Of a stretch of 33,014 nucleotides of DNA, positions 1 to 7,077 are shown piece after piece. The notes below the pieces were generated by a model. That model was given only the letters and a program-made list of their open reading frames with translations, had not been told where the DNA came from and made no database searches. This DNA is from 2-02-FULL-48-14 sp964356195 (GTDB lineage: Bacteria > Patescibacteriota > Gracilibacteria > UBA1369 > 2-02-FULL-48-14): contig CAYHGP010000014.1 in NCBI GenBank assembly GCA_964356195.1, forward strand, positions 1 through 33,014, written 5' to 3'. The first letter of the stretch is position 1, and each line of letters starts with the position of its first letter. The position numbers and the translations under genes were made by a program.

Positions 1-368
1 AACTTCCACGCGCAAAAAACTATTCAATCGACGTCCAGGAAACTGCCAAGGGTGTGCTTTTCCTCCACCAAATAAAAGAAGGCGGTATCGACAAAAGTTA
101 CGGAATTGAAGTCGCTCGCATCGCCGGCCTTCCCACGCGCCTCATCGACCGTGCCACCGCCATTCTTCAAAACCTCGAAGCTGAAAAAGCTCTCAGCACC
201 AAAAAAATCCCCGAGAACCAACTCGATCTTTTCGCTCGCACCCACGCCTCTCTCCGCGAACCAGGCAAACTCACCCATCCGGCCTTGGAAAAACTCAAAA
301 TGCTGAACATAGAAGCGATGACACCTTTGGAGGCCCTGAATACTTTGAATGAACTCAAGAGGATCTAG
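1..368 (+). CDS. mutS: MutS C-terminal fragment, DNA mismatch recognition ATPase (partial)
   Basis: This is the 3' end of a gene that enters from the left edge; the open frame begins at base 3. The visible part matches the end of the MutS ATPase domain: NYSIDV near the edge, then FLHQI, GGIDKSYGIEVARIAGLP and a helix with IDRATAIL. In MutS this conserved block lies beside the dimer-interface helix-turn-helix. MutS binds base mismatches and starts mismatch repair with MutL. A GTG at 54 could be read as a start, but conserved MutS sequence continues upstream of it, so the gene is cut by the window and not short. The tail after residue 60 is charged and variable, as is usual. The stop is TAG at 366-368, and the next gene starts 35 bases later. 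Confidence 0.92.
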   Translation, partial: LPRAKNYSIDVQETAKGVLFLHQIKEGGIDKSYGIEVARIAGLPTRLIDRATAILQNLEAEKALSTKKIPENQLDLFARTHASLREPGKLTHPALEKLKMLNIEAMTPLEALNTLNELKRI

Positions 369-388
369 GACAAAATCCAACGGCAAGC

Positions 389-394
389 TATACT
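389..394 (+). promoter_or_regulatory. Candidate -10 box for the HAD gene
   Basis: TATACT lies nine bases before the ATG at 404, so a transcript would start at or within a few bases of the start codon. No convincing -35 box is seen 16-18 bases upstream. The same arrangement is found before recF. Confidence 0.35.
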
Positions 395-403
395 CAGTTC
401 ACC

Positions 404-1231
404 ATGAAATTTCTCTCCGCCGCCCAAGAAAAAGCCACCACCGCTGCGCTGCGCCGCCACTACAAAGCCGTGGCTTTCGATATTGATGGAACTCTAACGC
501 CTTTTGGCCGTTGGACCATTCCAAAAAGCCTGCGCGAAACTTTGCTCGCCATGCCCAAAAATATTCCGCTCGCATTTTGTACCGGCCGTTCCATTGAACA
601 CATCCAAACCAAACTCACTCACGAAGCCGAGCTGAAGCGCTGGTACGTTCTCGCCGAAAACGGGGGAGCCGCCTACAAATACAATCCGCGCACCCATGCC
701 CACGAAATGTTTTTCGAAATTCCTTGGCCAAAACATATCATCACGCAGGACGCCATGGAGGCTTTCATTAAAGACAAATACGGCTGGCACGTGGAGGTGG
801 TGATTCGTGACCATTCCGTGGTGATCCGTTATCCCTCTTGGTTTTACCTCCTTCCAAGAGGCACGCGAATCCTTTCCCGCCACACCGCGACTTCTCTCCG
901 CAAGTTCTTCGAAAAAATAGGCCTCGACGGTCATTTCCTTGTCGAGGATTCGGGCATCGGAAACCTTATTATTCCAGCCGAAAGCGGCAAGGGGAAAGTC
1001 ATCAAAGTGTGGGCAAAACAGTTGGGCATTTCCATGAAAGACATCCTCGTGATTGGCGACCAAGCCAAAAAAGGCGAAAATGATGAAGAATTTTTATCCG
1101 GCCACTACGGCACCGCTTTCACCGTCGGACACCAAACGGACAACATTCATCCATTCCCGGTAGTAGACGAAAAAGGCCGCAAATTGTGGGGACCGGTGGG
1201 GACGGAATATTTGTTGAAGAAGCTCTTTTAA
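404..1231 (+). CDS. HAD superfamily hydrolase, Cof/phosphomannomutase-like (HAD-IIB)
   Basis: A 275-residue soluble protein with all four HAD motifs. Motif I is DIDGT with the nucleophile Asp26 and acid/base Asp28. Motif II is the CTGRS segment. A conserved Lys lies in the GKGKVIKVW stretch, and motif IV is IGDQ followed by END. The large insert between motifs II and III fits the type IIB cap of Cof-like sugar phosphatases and eukaryotic-type phosphomannomutases. It probably hydrolyses or transfers a phosphate on a sugar phosphate in the cytoplasm; the substrate cannot be read from sequence. The ATG at 404 is chosen because it gives the expected short N-terminal lead before the DxD motif. The gene ends 12 bases before the cysteine-rich gene, so the two are probably co-transcribed. 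Confidence 0.85.
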   Translation: MKFLSAAQEKATTAALRRHYKAVAFDIDGTLTPFGRWTIPKSLRETLLAMPKNIPLAFCTGRSIEHIQTKLTHEAELKRWYVLAENGGAAYKYNPRTHAHEMFFEIPWPKHIITQDAMEAFIKDKYGWHVEVVIRDHSVVIRYPSWFYLLPRGTRILSRHTATSLRKFFEKIGLDGHFLVEDSGIGNLIIPAESGKGKVIKVWAKQLGISMKDILVIGDQAKKGENDEEFLSGHYGTAFTVGHQTDNIHPFPVVDEKGRKLWGPVGTEYLLKKLF

Positions 1232-1243
1232 TATCTATCAATA

Positions 1244-2914
1244 ATGACAACCTGCACCAAGTGCCAAAATTCCTTCGAAGTCACCGATGAAGATCTGAAG
1301 TTCTATGATCACGTCAGTCCAATTTTCGCGGGAAAAAAGTACGCAGTTCCTCCTCCCACGCACTGTCCACTGTGTCGACTGAAAAACCGTTTGGTATTTC
1401 GCAATCACACGGCCTTGTTTCAACGGCCCGCATATCCGAGTGGGGAAATGATTTTCTCCATGCATCCGGAAACAGCACCCTTCCCGGTAATGAAAAATGA
1501 AGACTGGATCAGCGACTCTTGGGATCCGCTGAGTTATGGCCTGGATTTTGATTTCAGCCGTCCATTTTTCGAACAATTTAAAGTGCTGAATGATCGTGTC
1601 CCCAAATACGCTCGCGTGGCGCTTCGTAACGAAAACTGCGACTACGCCAATAATCTCTCAGATAACAAAAATTGCTACATGGTTTTCAGCATCTCGAACG
1701 CGGAAGATTGTATGTACTGCGAAGACTCTTGGGGTTCAAAAGACTGCATCGAATGCACCATCACCTTGCAATCCGAAAAATGTTATGACTGTACCGATTG
1801 TATTCGTTGTTTCAGTCTACAAAGCAGCGAACATTCTGAAAACTGCAGTGACAGTTATTTCATGGCATTTTGTCGTTCATGCAAAAATTGTTTCGGCTGC
1901 ACAAACCTGCGTAATCGAGAATACTGCGTTTTCAACGAACAAAAAACCAAAGAAGAATACGAAGACTTTATCAAAGCATTCAATGGAAGCTCATGGTCGC
2001 AGCGCAATCAATATCGAGAAAAATTCGAAGCACTTATGATGCAAAGTCCTCGTCCTCACGCAACTCTGCACCAAACGGAAGACTGCACCGGAAATTTCCT
2101 GACCGAATCACGAAAAGTAACTGAAAGTTTCTTCATCCAACACGGCGAAAATTTGAAGTATTGCTTCAACCTTTACGAAGGCGCAAACGACTGCATGGAC
2201 TATTCTTTCTCCGGACGAAAAGCCGAGCTTATTTACAACTCATGCCTCTGCGTAATCAACGTTTATGGAATTCTGTTCTCCATGCAATGCCGTGACGGCA
2301 GTTCTAATCTCATCTATTGCTACGGATGTGATTCCTGCAAGGACTGTTTTGGATGTTCGGGGATGAGAAGGAAGCAGTATTGCATCTTCAATAAGCAATA
2401 CAGCAAGGAGGAATACGAAAAGATCGTTCCACAAATTATTGAACACATGCGGAAAACAGGAGAGTGGGGCCAATTTTTCCCGGAAGAATTTACACCCATG
2501 CCTTACAATCGCTCCATAGTTTCGCGCTATTTCCCCCTCACCAAAGAAGAAGCAATCGCTCAAAATTTCACCTGGCACGAAGAAGATCCCAAGCAATTTC
2601 CGGGAGCTGTCGATGCCACAAGTCTTCCCGACGGACTTCCAGACTCAAACGACCCTCTGGTAATAAGAAGCTCAATCTCAGGCCGACCATTTCGCATCAC
2701 CGCCCAAGAACTTGTCCGCTATAGCGAATTCAAAGTCCCGCTTCCACGACTTTCCTACGAAGAACGCATGAACGATCGCGCAAAAAACCTCGGCGGCATC
2801 AAGCTCTACGAAAGAACCTGCGCCAAAACCGGTAAGCCGGTTTTAACCACTTACTCGCCCGACTCTCCATACATCATTTGGGATTTGGATGAGTATAATA
2901 GGGAATTTCAGTAG
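1244..2914 (+). CDS. Cysteine-rich zinc-binding protein with N-terminal zinc ribbon and CxxC repeats (fused form)
   Basis: A 556-residue protein with no signal peptide or membrane segment. It starts with a zinc ribbon (Cys4, Cys7, Cys41, Cys44) of the type described as a probable zinc-ribbon domain (zf-trcl-like). The middle holds many Cys pairs in two repeats, each ending in a similar block: KNCFGCTNLRNREYC and KDCFGCSGMRRKQYC, followed by VFNE or IFNK and a KEEY helix. The regular short spacing suggests a beta-helix-like stack, but this is inference. The last 80 residues align with the separate 88-residue zinc-ribbon protein at 3835-4101, with most zinc-ligand cysteines lost. Related proteins are common and uncharacterised in CPR genomes. 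It probably forms an operon with the HAD gene upstream. The role is unknown; metal binding is the only supported property. Confidence 0.75.
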   Translation: MTTCTKCQNSFEVTDEDLKFYDHVSPIFAGKKYAVPPPTHCPLCRLKNRLVFRNHTALFQRPAYPSGEMIFSMHPETAPFPVMKNEDWISDSWDPLSYGLDFDFSRPFFEQFKVLNDRVPKYARVALRNENCDYANNLSDNKNCYMVFSISNAEDCMYCEDSWGSKDCIECTITLQSEKCYDCTDCIRCFSLQSSEHSENCSDSYFMAFCRSCKNCFGCTNLRNREYCVFNEQKTKEEYEDFIKAFNGSSWSQRNQYREKFEALMMQSPRPHATLHQTEDCTGNFLTESRKVTESFFIQHGENLKYCFNLYEGANDCMDYSFSGRKAELIYNSCLCVINVYGILFSMQCRDGSSNLIYCYGCDSCKDCFGCSGMRRKQYCIFNKQYSKEEYEKIVPQIIEHMRKTGEWGQFFPEEFTPMPYNRSIVSRYFPLTKEEAIAQNFTWHEEDPKQFPGAVDATSLPDGLPDSNDPLVIRSSISGRPFRITAQELVRYSEFKVPLPRLSYEERMNDRAKNLGGIKLYERTCAKTGKPVLTTYSPDSPYIIWDLDEYNREFQ

Positions 2915-2932
2915 TCTCACTGTACCATTTTA

Positions 2933-2961
2933 TTGACTCCACAAAAAGATTCTACTATAAT
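2933..2961 (+). promoter_or_regulatory. Near-consensus sigma-70-type promoter
   Basis: The -35 box is TTGACT (2933-2938), followed by a 17-base spacer and a perfect TATAAT (2956-2961). It is the closest match to consensus in the window. It points right, into the 3' end of the oppositely oriented NYN gene, and the only open frame it serves is a 43-codon ORF starting at 2967. Confidence 0.75.
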
Positions 2962-2966
2962 TCCAG

Positions 2967-3098
2967 ATGTATTTCGATGAAGCCGTCCGGCCTAAAGTTC
3001 CGTACTTAGGAAGAGCGGCTTCCTTTGTAATTCAACCTATCTTTAAAATCATCCAGAAACTGAACCTTTTCAGGATAAGCTCTTTTAATGAGGAGTGA
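2967..3098 (+). pseudogene. Possible truncated gene or leaderless small ORF (43 aa) behind a strong promoter
   Basis: The ATG at 2967 lies five bases after TATAAT, so the mRNA would be leaderless. The frame runs 43 codons to TGA at 3096. From 3006 on it overlaps the 3' end of the NYN gene in antisense, so only the first 13 codons lie in free sequence. I do not recognise the peptide. The likeliest reading is the 5' remnant of a gene whose rest was lost when the NYN module arrived. An antisense RNA to the NYN gene is the alternative. Confidence 0.3.
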
Positions 3099-3506
3099 GC
3101 AATCCCAGCGGTGGGTGGATATAACCATTTTCAATTTGTTCTTCGAGTCGAGGTGCCTCATAAGCGCAAGAAAGTCGCCATCGTTAGTCACTAAAACTGC
3201 TTGATCGTAAGAGTCCATAGATGTGAGAGCTTTAACTGTTAAATCCACATCAACATTGCCTTTCACTTTTCCGTTAACCACCAAAGTTTGTTTAAAAACC
3301 AGAAAATATCCAAGCTCTTTTAAAAAATCATATAGCTTTTGATTGCTTGGTAGGTAGCCAATAAAAAAGAAGATTCGTTTCGCTGAATATGTTCCCCTTA
3401 AATGAAAATAAAACTTTTTCCAATCAATAGACCAACCTCGTTTTTGCGTGGATATGTACAAATTCTGCGCATCGATAAATACATAATTTTCAAATTCCTT
3501 GGTCAT
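3006..3506 (-). CDS. NYN-domain (PIN-like, LabA/DUF88-type) ribonuclease
   Basis: A 166-residue protein matching the NYN fold, a PIN-like metal-dependent RNase. Near the N-terminus it has YVFIDAQNLY with Asp12 and Asn15. GNVDVDLTVKAL carries Asp86 and Asp88, and VTNDGDFLALMRHL carries Asp109 and Asp111. These are the acidic active-site positions expected to bind Mg2+ or Mn2+, so the enzyme looks intact. NYN proteins are thought to act in RNA processing or decay; the target here is unknown. It is transcribed away from the AbrB-like remnant, 147 bases away. A TAGACT box lies six bases before the ATG, again suggesting a leaderless mRNA. A role as a toxin is possible but not shown. Confidence 0.8.
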   Translation of the reverse strand: MTKEFENYVFIDAQNLYISTQKRGWSIDWKKFYFHLRGTYSAKRIFFFIGYLPSNQKLYDFLKELGYFLVFKQTLVVNGKVKGNVDVDLTVKALTSMDSYDQAVLVTNDGDFLALMRHLDSKNKLKMVISTHRWDCSLLIKRAYPEKVQFLDDFKDRLNYKGSRSS

Positions 3507-3582
3507 TCCTAAAGTCTACTTCCGGCAATTCAGATAAAGAAATTATTGGACCAAATTTCGTCCACTTTACTCTGTAATTTCG

Positions 3583-3604
3583 TGTTGTCGGAGCTTTGAC
3601 AACA
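3583..3604. promoter_or_regulatory. Inverted repeat, candidate operator upstream of the AbrB-like gene
   Basis: TGTTGTC (3583-3589) and GACAACA (3598-3604) are perfect 7-base arms around an 8-base spacer. The right arm overlaps the TTGACA -35 box of the AbrB-like gene, which suits autorepression. Five Ts follow shortly after, so a weak terminator is the alternative, but no plus-strand gene ends close upstream. Confidence 0.45.
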
Positions 3605-3625
3605 ACTTTTTATCAGGTGTAGAGT
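3596..3625 (+). promoter_or_regulatory. Promoter of the AbrB-like gene
   Basis: A perfect -35 TTGACA (3596-3601), an 18-base spacer and TAGAGT (3620-3625), 28 bases before the ATG at 3654. Confidence 0.5.
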
Positions 3626-3653
3626 AAATTCAGAAATTCCAACTTTCCGAAAA

Positions 3654-3815
3654 ATGAACACTACTACAATTTTACGTAAAAAAGGACAACTCGTGATTCC
3701 AAGGAAGTTGAAAACGATGGAACTCCTTGAAGAAAGTTCTGCCCTTGCCAAGGCAAAAGGGGTGACTCTTGAAGAAATGCTTGCCGACCTCGATGAAATT
3801 CGTCACAACGCATAA
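3654..3815 (+). CDS. AbrB/MazE-like antitoxin remnant (53 aa)
   Basis: The N-terminus TTTILRKKGQLVIPRKLK is the first half of an AbrB/SpoVT swapped-hairpin DNA-binding domain, as in MazE-type antitoxins and AbrB regulators. The second half, normally a glycine and acidic stretch followed by another strand, is missing. The sequence jumps to an amphipathic helix with GVTLEEMLADLDEIR, like the C-termini of small antitoxins. An internal in-frame deletion explains this best, so the protein may no longer fold as AbrB. No toxin gene follows: the next 19 bases lead into a convergent gene. The divergent NYN RNase is the only toxin-like neighbour. It has a good promoter and a palindrome overlapping the -35 box. 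Confidence 0.5.
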   Translation: MNTTTILRKKGQLVIPRKLKTMELLEESSALAKAKGVTLEEMLADLDEIRHNA

Positions 3816-3834
3816 GAATTCTCTGCTCCACCTG

Positions 3835-4101
3835 TCACCCCATCCACTTCCAAAAACAATCCTGGCAGTACACGGGGTAAGGCGCATCAGCCGGGTAGGT
3901 CGAAATGATTTCCTTTTTGCATTGGTCGCACACGCGTTTGTGCAAGCGGCGCTCATTGCGCAAGAGTAAGCGCTCTTTTTGACGGCACTCCGGACACACA
4001 TCGGGAAAGGGAAGATCCTTCTTTTTATAAAACGCCACTTCCTGATCAATAATGTAGTAGGATTTCGCGCAGGTTCTGCAGGTTTGAACAATCGGAGTCA
4101 T
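3835..4101 (-). CDS. Small zinc-ribbon protein (88 aa), detached C-terminal domain of the cysteine-rich family
   Basis: Contains four cysteine pairs or near-pairs: CRTC near residue 8, CPEC near 36, CDQC near 58 and CQDC near 79, enough for two zinc sites. The segment from CRTC to CPECRQKER matches a probable zinc-ribbon (zf-trcl-like) domain. The whole protein aligns with the last 80 residues of the 556-aa protein at 1244-2914, including the pattern FY..K.LP.P, an RxxxR stretch, and a final TYP.D.PY. There the cysteines have mostly been replaced; here they are intact. It starts nine bases after the cysteine-rich gene on the same strand, so the pair is a split version of one gene. Role unknown; zinc binding is likely. 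Confidence 0.7.
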   Translation of the reverse strand: MTPIVQTCRTCAKSYYIIDQEVAFYKKKDLPFPDVCPECRQKERLLLRNERRLHKRVCDQCKKEIISTYPADAPYPVYCQDCFWKWMG

Positions 4102-4110
4102 AAAATGGGA

Positions 4111-5204
4111 TTAAAGTCCGTAAGTAAGGACTTCTTTATAAGTTGAAGGATACCATTTGCCCCACGTCCCGGTCGCTTTCATTTCCGCCCGAATCTCAGC
4201 GACTTTCTTAGCGTAATCCTCAGGTGAATAAGGCTGATTCAAGANNNNNNNNNNNNNNNNNNNNNNNNNNNNNNNNNNNNNNNNNNNNNNNNNNNNNNNN
4301 NNNNNNNNNNNNNNNNNNNNNNNNNNNNNNNNNNNNNNNNNNNNCGAATCTCAGCGACTTTCTTAGCGTAATCCTCAGGTGAATAAGGCTGATTCAAGAT
4401 GTGATATTTTTTGTGATTCAGCCCCACGCACATAAAACAGTCATTGGAGCTGTAGACGAGTTCACAATATTCCAAATTGTGTGAAGTCCAGCAGCCATAA
4501 GCGAAGATACAATTGTTCAAATTGCCTCCACTCATGATTTGATAACACTCCGCCGACCAACCGAGATTACTGCAGTCGTAAAGATCTTTGGATTCATCAC
4601 AGTGGTAAACGTAATAACAATCTTCCAAATATTTCGAATCAAAGCCCCAGTACGTATTTTTACAATTATGGATGTTCTCGCCAAAGCTGGCTTCGTTACT
4701 TTTTCCATACATCGCATTACGCGGCGTCACACGAATTAAGGCTTCCACTTGAGCTAAAATTTCCTCCTTCGACAACTTGCGAAGCTCGGCCACTCGCGCT
4801 TTGTACTCCGCCTCCGGCACCGCCACGTTGAAAATATGAAACTTTTTTTGCTTCAATCCCACGCAGCCAAAACAGTTTTGAACCCCGATGCAGAAATAAG
4901 AATAATCGCTATCAATGGCTTGCTCGCAATAAACGCAAAAATTGCAGTTGTAAGAGTTGATGCAATCCACGCAGCCGTAGCAAAGTTCGCATTTGTAACA
5001 CAACGCGCAGTCTACACAGTCCTTGGAGTAAAAGACTCGGGTATTGTAGAGACAATCTTCGGAACGAAAACTCGCAAACGTCATATAACAGTTCCGGCTT
5101 TCCTCCGTGTATTGGCAATAAGGACTGTTCTCGTTATTCACGGTTTGCAGCCCCACGTGCGGCGTTCTGTGCCGCAGTTCTTCAAATTGTTGAAGGTAGG
5201 TCAT
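4111..5204 (-). CDS. Cysteine-rich repeat protein (split form; interrupted by a false assembly gap)
   Basis: Homologous to the central part of the protein at 1244-2914. It has two cysteine-rich repeats, each ending with a block such as QNCFGCVGLKQKKFHIFN or NDCFMCVGLNHKKYHILN and then a short helix. It lacks the N-terminal zinc ribbon. A run of 100 Ns cuts the assembled frame at 4344. The 55 bases on either side of the Ns are identical; when they are merged, the gene reads through in frame to TAA at 4111-4113, giving 312 residues. The restored tail (EMKATGTWGKWYPS) matches the equivalent place in the paralogue. The start ATG lies one base after the stop of the small membrane protein, and the 88-aa zinc ribbon follows, so the three genes form an operon. 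Confidence 0.72.
4190..4244. repeat. 55-bp direct repeat, left copy (contig-end overlap)
   Basis: Identical to 4345-4399 and abutting the run of Ns. It is best explained as an uncollapsed overlap between two contigs, not a biological repeat. Confidence 0.9.
4245..4344. other. Assembly gap (100 N)
   Basis: Exactly 100 Ns between two identical 55-base ends; probably no sequence is missing. Confidence 0.95.
4345..4399. repeat. 55-bp direct repeat, right copy (contig-end overlap)
   Basis: Identical to 4190-4244. Merging the copies restores the reading frame of the cysteine-rich gene. Confidence 0.9.
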
Positions 5205-5205
5205 A

Positions 5206-5538
5206 CTATTTCGATGTGAGATATACCGATCCTAGAGCGAAGAAAAAACACAGCACGTACGCCACGGAAAAGTTAATCCACAGGTGTTGAGGGAAGTAAC
5301 GATTGAATCCAATAAGCACCAGGCTGAAGAAAATAGCGGCAAGGGCGCCATACACACCTCCCATTAAAAAATCCTGAGAAGAACCTTTATTGCTTTGAAC
5401 CACAAGGACGTAGGAAATCGCAAAAATAATGGGAATACCCCCAATGGCACCAGCCAATTTAGGTCCAACATGTTCTGAGAGCAGTAGAAGAGCGGCTACA
5501 ACCACCGAGGACGCTAAGCTTTTGAAGAGGATTTCCAT
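5206..5538 (-). CDS. Small four-helix membrane protein (110 aa), GlpM/DUF3147-like
   Basis: Almost all of the protein is hydrophobic, with four predicted membrane segments: about residues 5-22, 30-48, 58-78 and 88-107. The first pair carries SEHVGPKLAGAIGGIPII, a glycine and proline pattern like that of small GlpM or DUF3147 membrane proteins. The family assignment is tentative and no function is claimed. The stop codon is one base away from the start of the cysteine-rich gene, so translation is probably coupled. This suggests that the cysteine-rich pair acts near the membrane, although neither of those proteins has a signal peptide. Confidence 0.6.
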   Translation of the reverse strand: MEILFKSLASSVVVAALLLLSEHVGPKLAGAIGGIPIIFAISYVLVVQSNKGSSQDFLMGGVYGALAAIFFSLVLIGFNRYFPQHLWINFSVAYVLCFFFALGSVYLTSK

Positions 5539-5560
5539 ACGATTTTTTTAAGGTGACTTA

Positions 5561-5588
5561 ATTTTAGCACTATTGTCGTTTAGCTCAA
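5561..5588 (-). promoter_or_regulatory. Promoter of the membrane protein / cysteine-rich operon
   Basis: On the minus strand: -35 TTGAGC (5588-5583), 16-base spacer, -10 TAAAAT (5566-5561) preceded by TGC, an extended -10. It lies 22 bases before the start at 5538. Confidence 0.55.
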
Positions 5589-5619
5589 GGCACTCAATGA
5601 AAAAGCAAGTAAGAAATAG

Positions 5620-5650
5620 TTGATTTTAAGGTTATTAGGCGTAGTATAAA
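5620..5650 (+). promoter_or_regulatory. Possible promoter of the TrmB-like regulator
   Basis: TTGATT (5620-5625) and TATAAA (5645-5650) are 19 bases apart, longer than ideal. TAGTAT at 5642 would give 16 bases. Confidence 0.35.
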
Positions 5651-5683
5651 ACTGCCCACGACTCATCGGCAACAAGCCAGAAA

Positions 5684-6463
5684 ATGCTCCAAGACGCTCT
5701 CAAAATCCTCAATCTCGACGACAAGGAAACCCAGGTTTACCTCAAGCTGCTGCGCATGGGTCCCAACCGAGCCAGCACTTTGGCCTACCAACTCGAACTT
5801 CCGCGCACTACGGTTCAAAACATCCTTTTGCGCCTGGAAACCGAAGGCCTTGTCTCCAAAACCTTTGAAGGAAACGTCTTCACCTTCACGCCGGTTCCTC
5901 CCGAAGAACTCCTGCAGCTCCTCGAAATGAAGCGCCGCAAACAAAACTTCGCCCTCGAACAGGCCGAAGCCGATCTCAAAAAAGTGATGCCCGAACTTCT
6001 GGGCATGATGCAATCCAACAAACACATCCCTCAGGTTCGTTTCTACCGCGGCAGGGAAGGCATCCGCAAAGTGCTTTTTGACACGCTCAATTCAAAAACA
6101 GACCTCAAAGACTTCGCCAATATCGACTCCATGTTCAAGCACGTCAAAGACATCAACGACGAATACGTGCTCGCCCGCGAAAAAACCACCCTCAAAAAAA
6201 GGAGCCTTCTTTTGGACACGCCCTTTGCCCGTCAGGTTTACGAGAGTGGAAAATATTCACCCAAGTCTCACGCCGGTTACAAGTGGATCAACAAAATCTA
6301 CCCTTTCACCATCGAAATGAACATTTACGACGGGAAAATTTCCTACCTCACCTATGTGGAAGACGACCTCATCGGCGTGATTATTGAGAACGACTATATC
6401 TACCAGATGCACGATTCCATTTGGAACCTTTTATGGGATACGCTGCCAGCCGTGAAGAACTGA
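5684..6463 (+). CDS. TrmB-family-like winged-helix transcriptional regulator
   Basis: A 259-residue soluble protein. Residues 1-65 form a winged helix of the TrmB/MarR kind: a helical start (LKILNLDDKETQVYLKLL), a recognition region (ASTLAYQLELPRTTVQNILLRLETEGLV) and a wing (FEGNVFTFTPV). A coiled-coil-like helix follows at about 70-105. The C-terminal half (about 110-255) resembles the effector domain of archaeal and CPR TrmB-like proteins, with the RFYRGREGIRKVLFDTL segment typical of that group. TrmB proteins regulate sugar uptake and central metabolism in archaea; the ligand and targets here are unknown. It stands alone between divergent and downstream units, with its own promoter region. 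Confidence 0.75.
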   Translation: MLQDALKILNLDDKETQVYLKLLRMGPNRASTLAYQLELPRTTVQNILLRLETEGLVSKTFEGNVFTFTPVPPEELLQLLEMKRRKQNFALEQAEADLKKVMPELLGMMQSNKHIPQVRFYRGREGIRKVLFDTLNSKTDLKDFANIDSMFKHVKDINDEYVLAREKTTLKKRSLLLDTPFARQVYESGKYSPKSHAGYKWINKIYPFTIEMNIYDGKISYLTYVEDDLIGVIIENDYIYQMHDSIWNLLWDTLPAVKN

Positions 6464-6477
6464 CGCTCAAAATCGGC

Positions 6478-6506
6478 TTGCCTCCGCCCTACCCTCGTGC
6501 TAATCT
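6478..6506 (+). promoter_or_regulatory. Promoter of the rpsF-ssb-rpsR operon
   Basis: -35 TTGCCT (6478-6483), 17-base spacer, -10 TAATCT (6501-6506) preceded by TGC (extended -10). The predicted transcript starts near 6513, which rules out the GTG at 6497 and supports ATG 6566 as the rpsF start, with a leader of about 53 bases. Confidence 0.65.
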
Positions 6507-6565
6507 CCCCGTGCTTTACTTCTGTCTTTCCCTCAAATGAGTGGAAGGTACTACCCATACAGAAT

Positions 6566-7060
6566 ATGAAATATGAATTGATGCTCATCCTTAGTCCTAA
6601 ACAAACGGACAAGGAAATCGAGAAAAACTTAAAGGAAATCAAAGGAATCGTCACAGAGAACGGATTCGATATTGTCGATGAAGACATCTGGGGGATGCGT
6701 GAATTGGCATACAAAATTACCGGAAACAGCAAAGGGTACTATGTAATCTTGAATTTTGTAGGAGAACCGGCCGGAGCAGTAGTGCTTCAAAAAGAATTCC
6801 GCCTTCAAGCCGGAATTTTGCGCTCTATGCTCACCAAAGTAGATGATGACTACGTTTTACTGCGTTACGACCAACTCTCAACCACCGGAAATGCAAAAAT
6901 GAGCTCTCCTGCGGAAGAATTGAACCAGAAAGTACGAAGCCAGACCCGCACAACCACGAAGACGGCCGACAAAAAAGAGGAAGCTCCTGTTGAAAACAAG
7001 GAAAAACTCGATGAATCGTTGAAAGCGATCATGGAGGATAAAGATATAGCAGCCCTTTAA
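6566..7060 (+). CDS. rpsF: 30S ribosomal protein S6
   Basis: A 164-residue protein. The N-terminal 95 residues match S6: KYELMLILSP at the start, DEDIWGMRELAYKITGNSKGYYVILNF in the middle, then LRSMLTKVDDDYVLLRY. S6 pairs with S18 on the platform of the small subunit. The tail of about 65 residues is charged and low in complexity (KEEAPVENKEKL), longer than in E. coli. The start at 6566 fits the S6 family; the frame is open upstream to a GTG at 6497, but that lies inside the promoter. It is followed by ssb after 17 bases and then rpsR, the classic order. GGAAGG at 6542 is too far away to act as a Shine-Dalgarno site. Confidence 0.92.
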   Translation: MKYELMLILSPKQTDKEIEKNLKEIKGIVTENGFDIVDEDIWGMRELAYKITGNSKGYYVILNFVGEPAGAVVLQKEFRLQAGILRSMLTKVDDDYVLLRYDQLSTTGNAKMSSPAEELNQKVRSQTRTTTKTADKKEEAPVENKEKLDESLKAIMEDKDIAAL

Positions 7061-7077
7061 TCTTTAATTTTCACTGT

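Noticed and set aside
494..1063. 189-codon open frame on the minus strand
   Set aside because: Antisense to the HAD gene, which has all its catalytic motifs on the plus strand.
4190..4399. 55-bp tandem direct repeat as a biological repeat
   Set aside because: The copies abut a run of 100 Ns, and merging them restores a reading frame, so it is an assembly overlap.
6497..6565. GTG start that would extend S6 by 23 residues
   Set aside because: It lies within a good extended -10 promoter, and the S6 family begins at the ATG at 6566.
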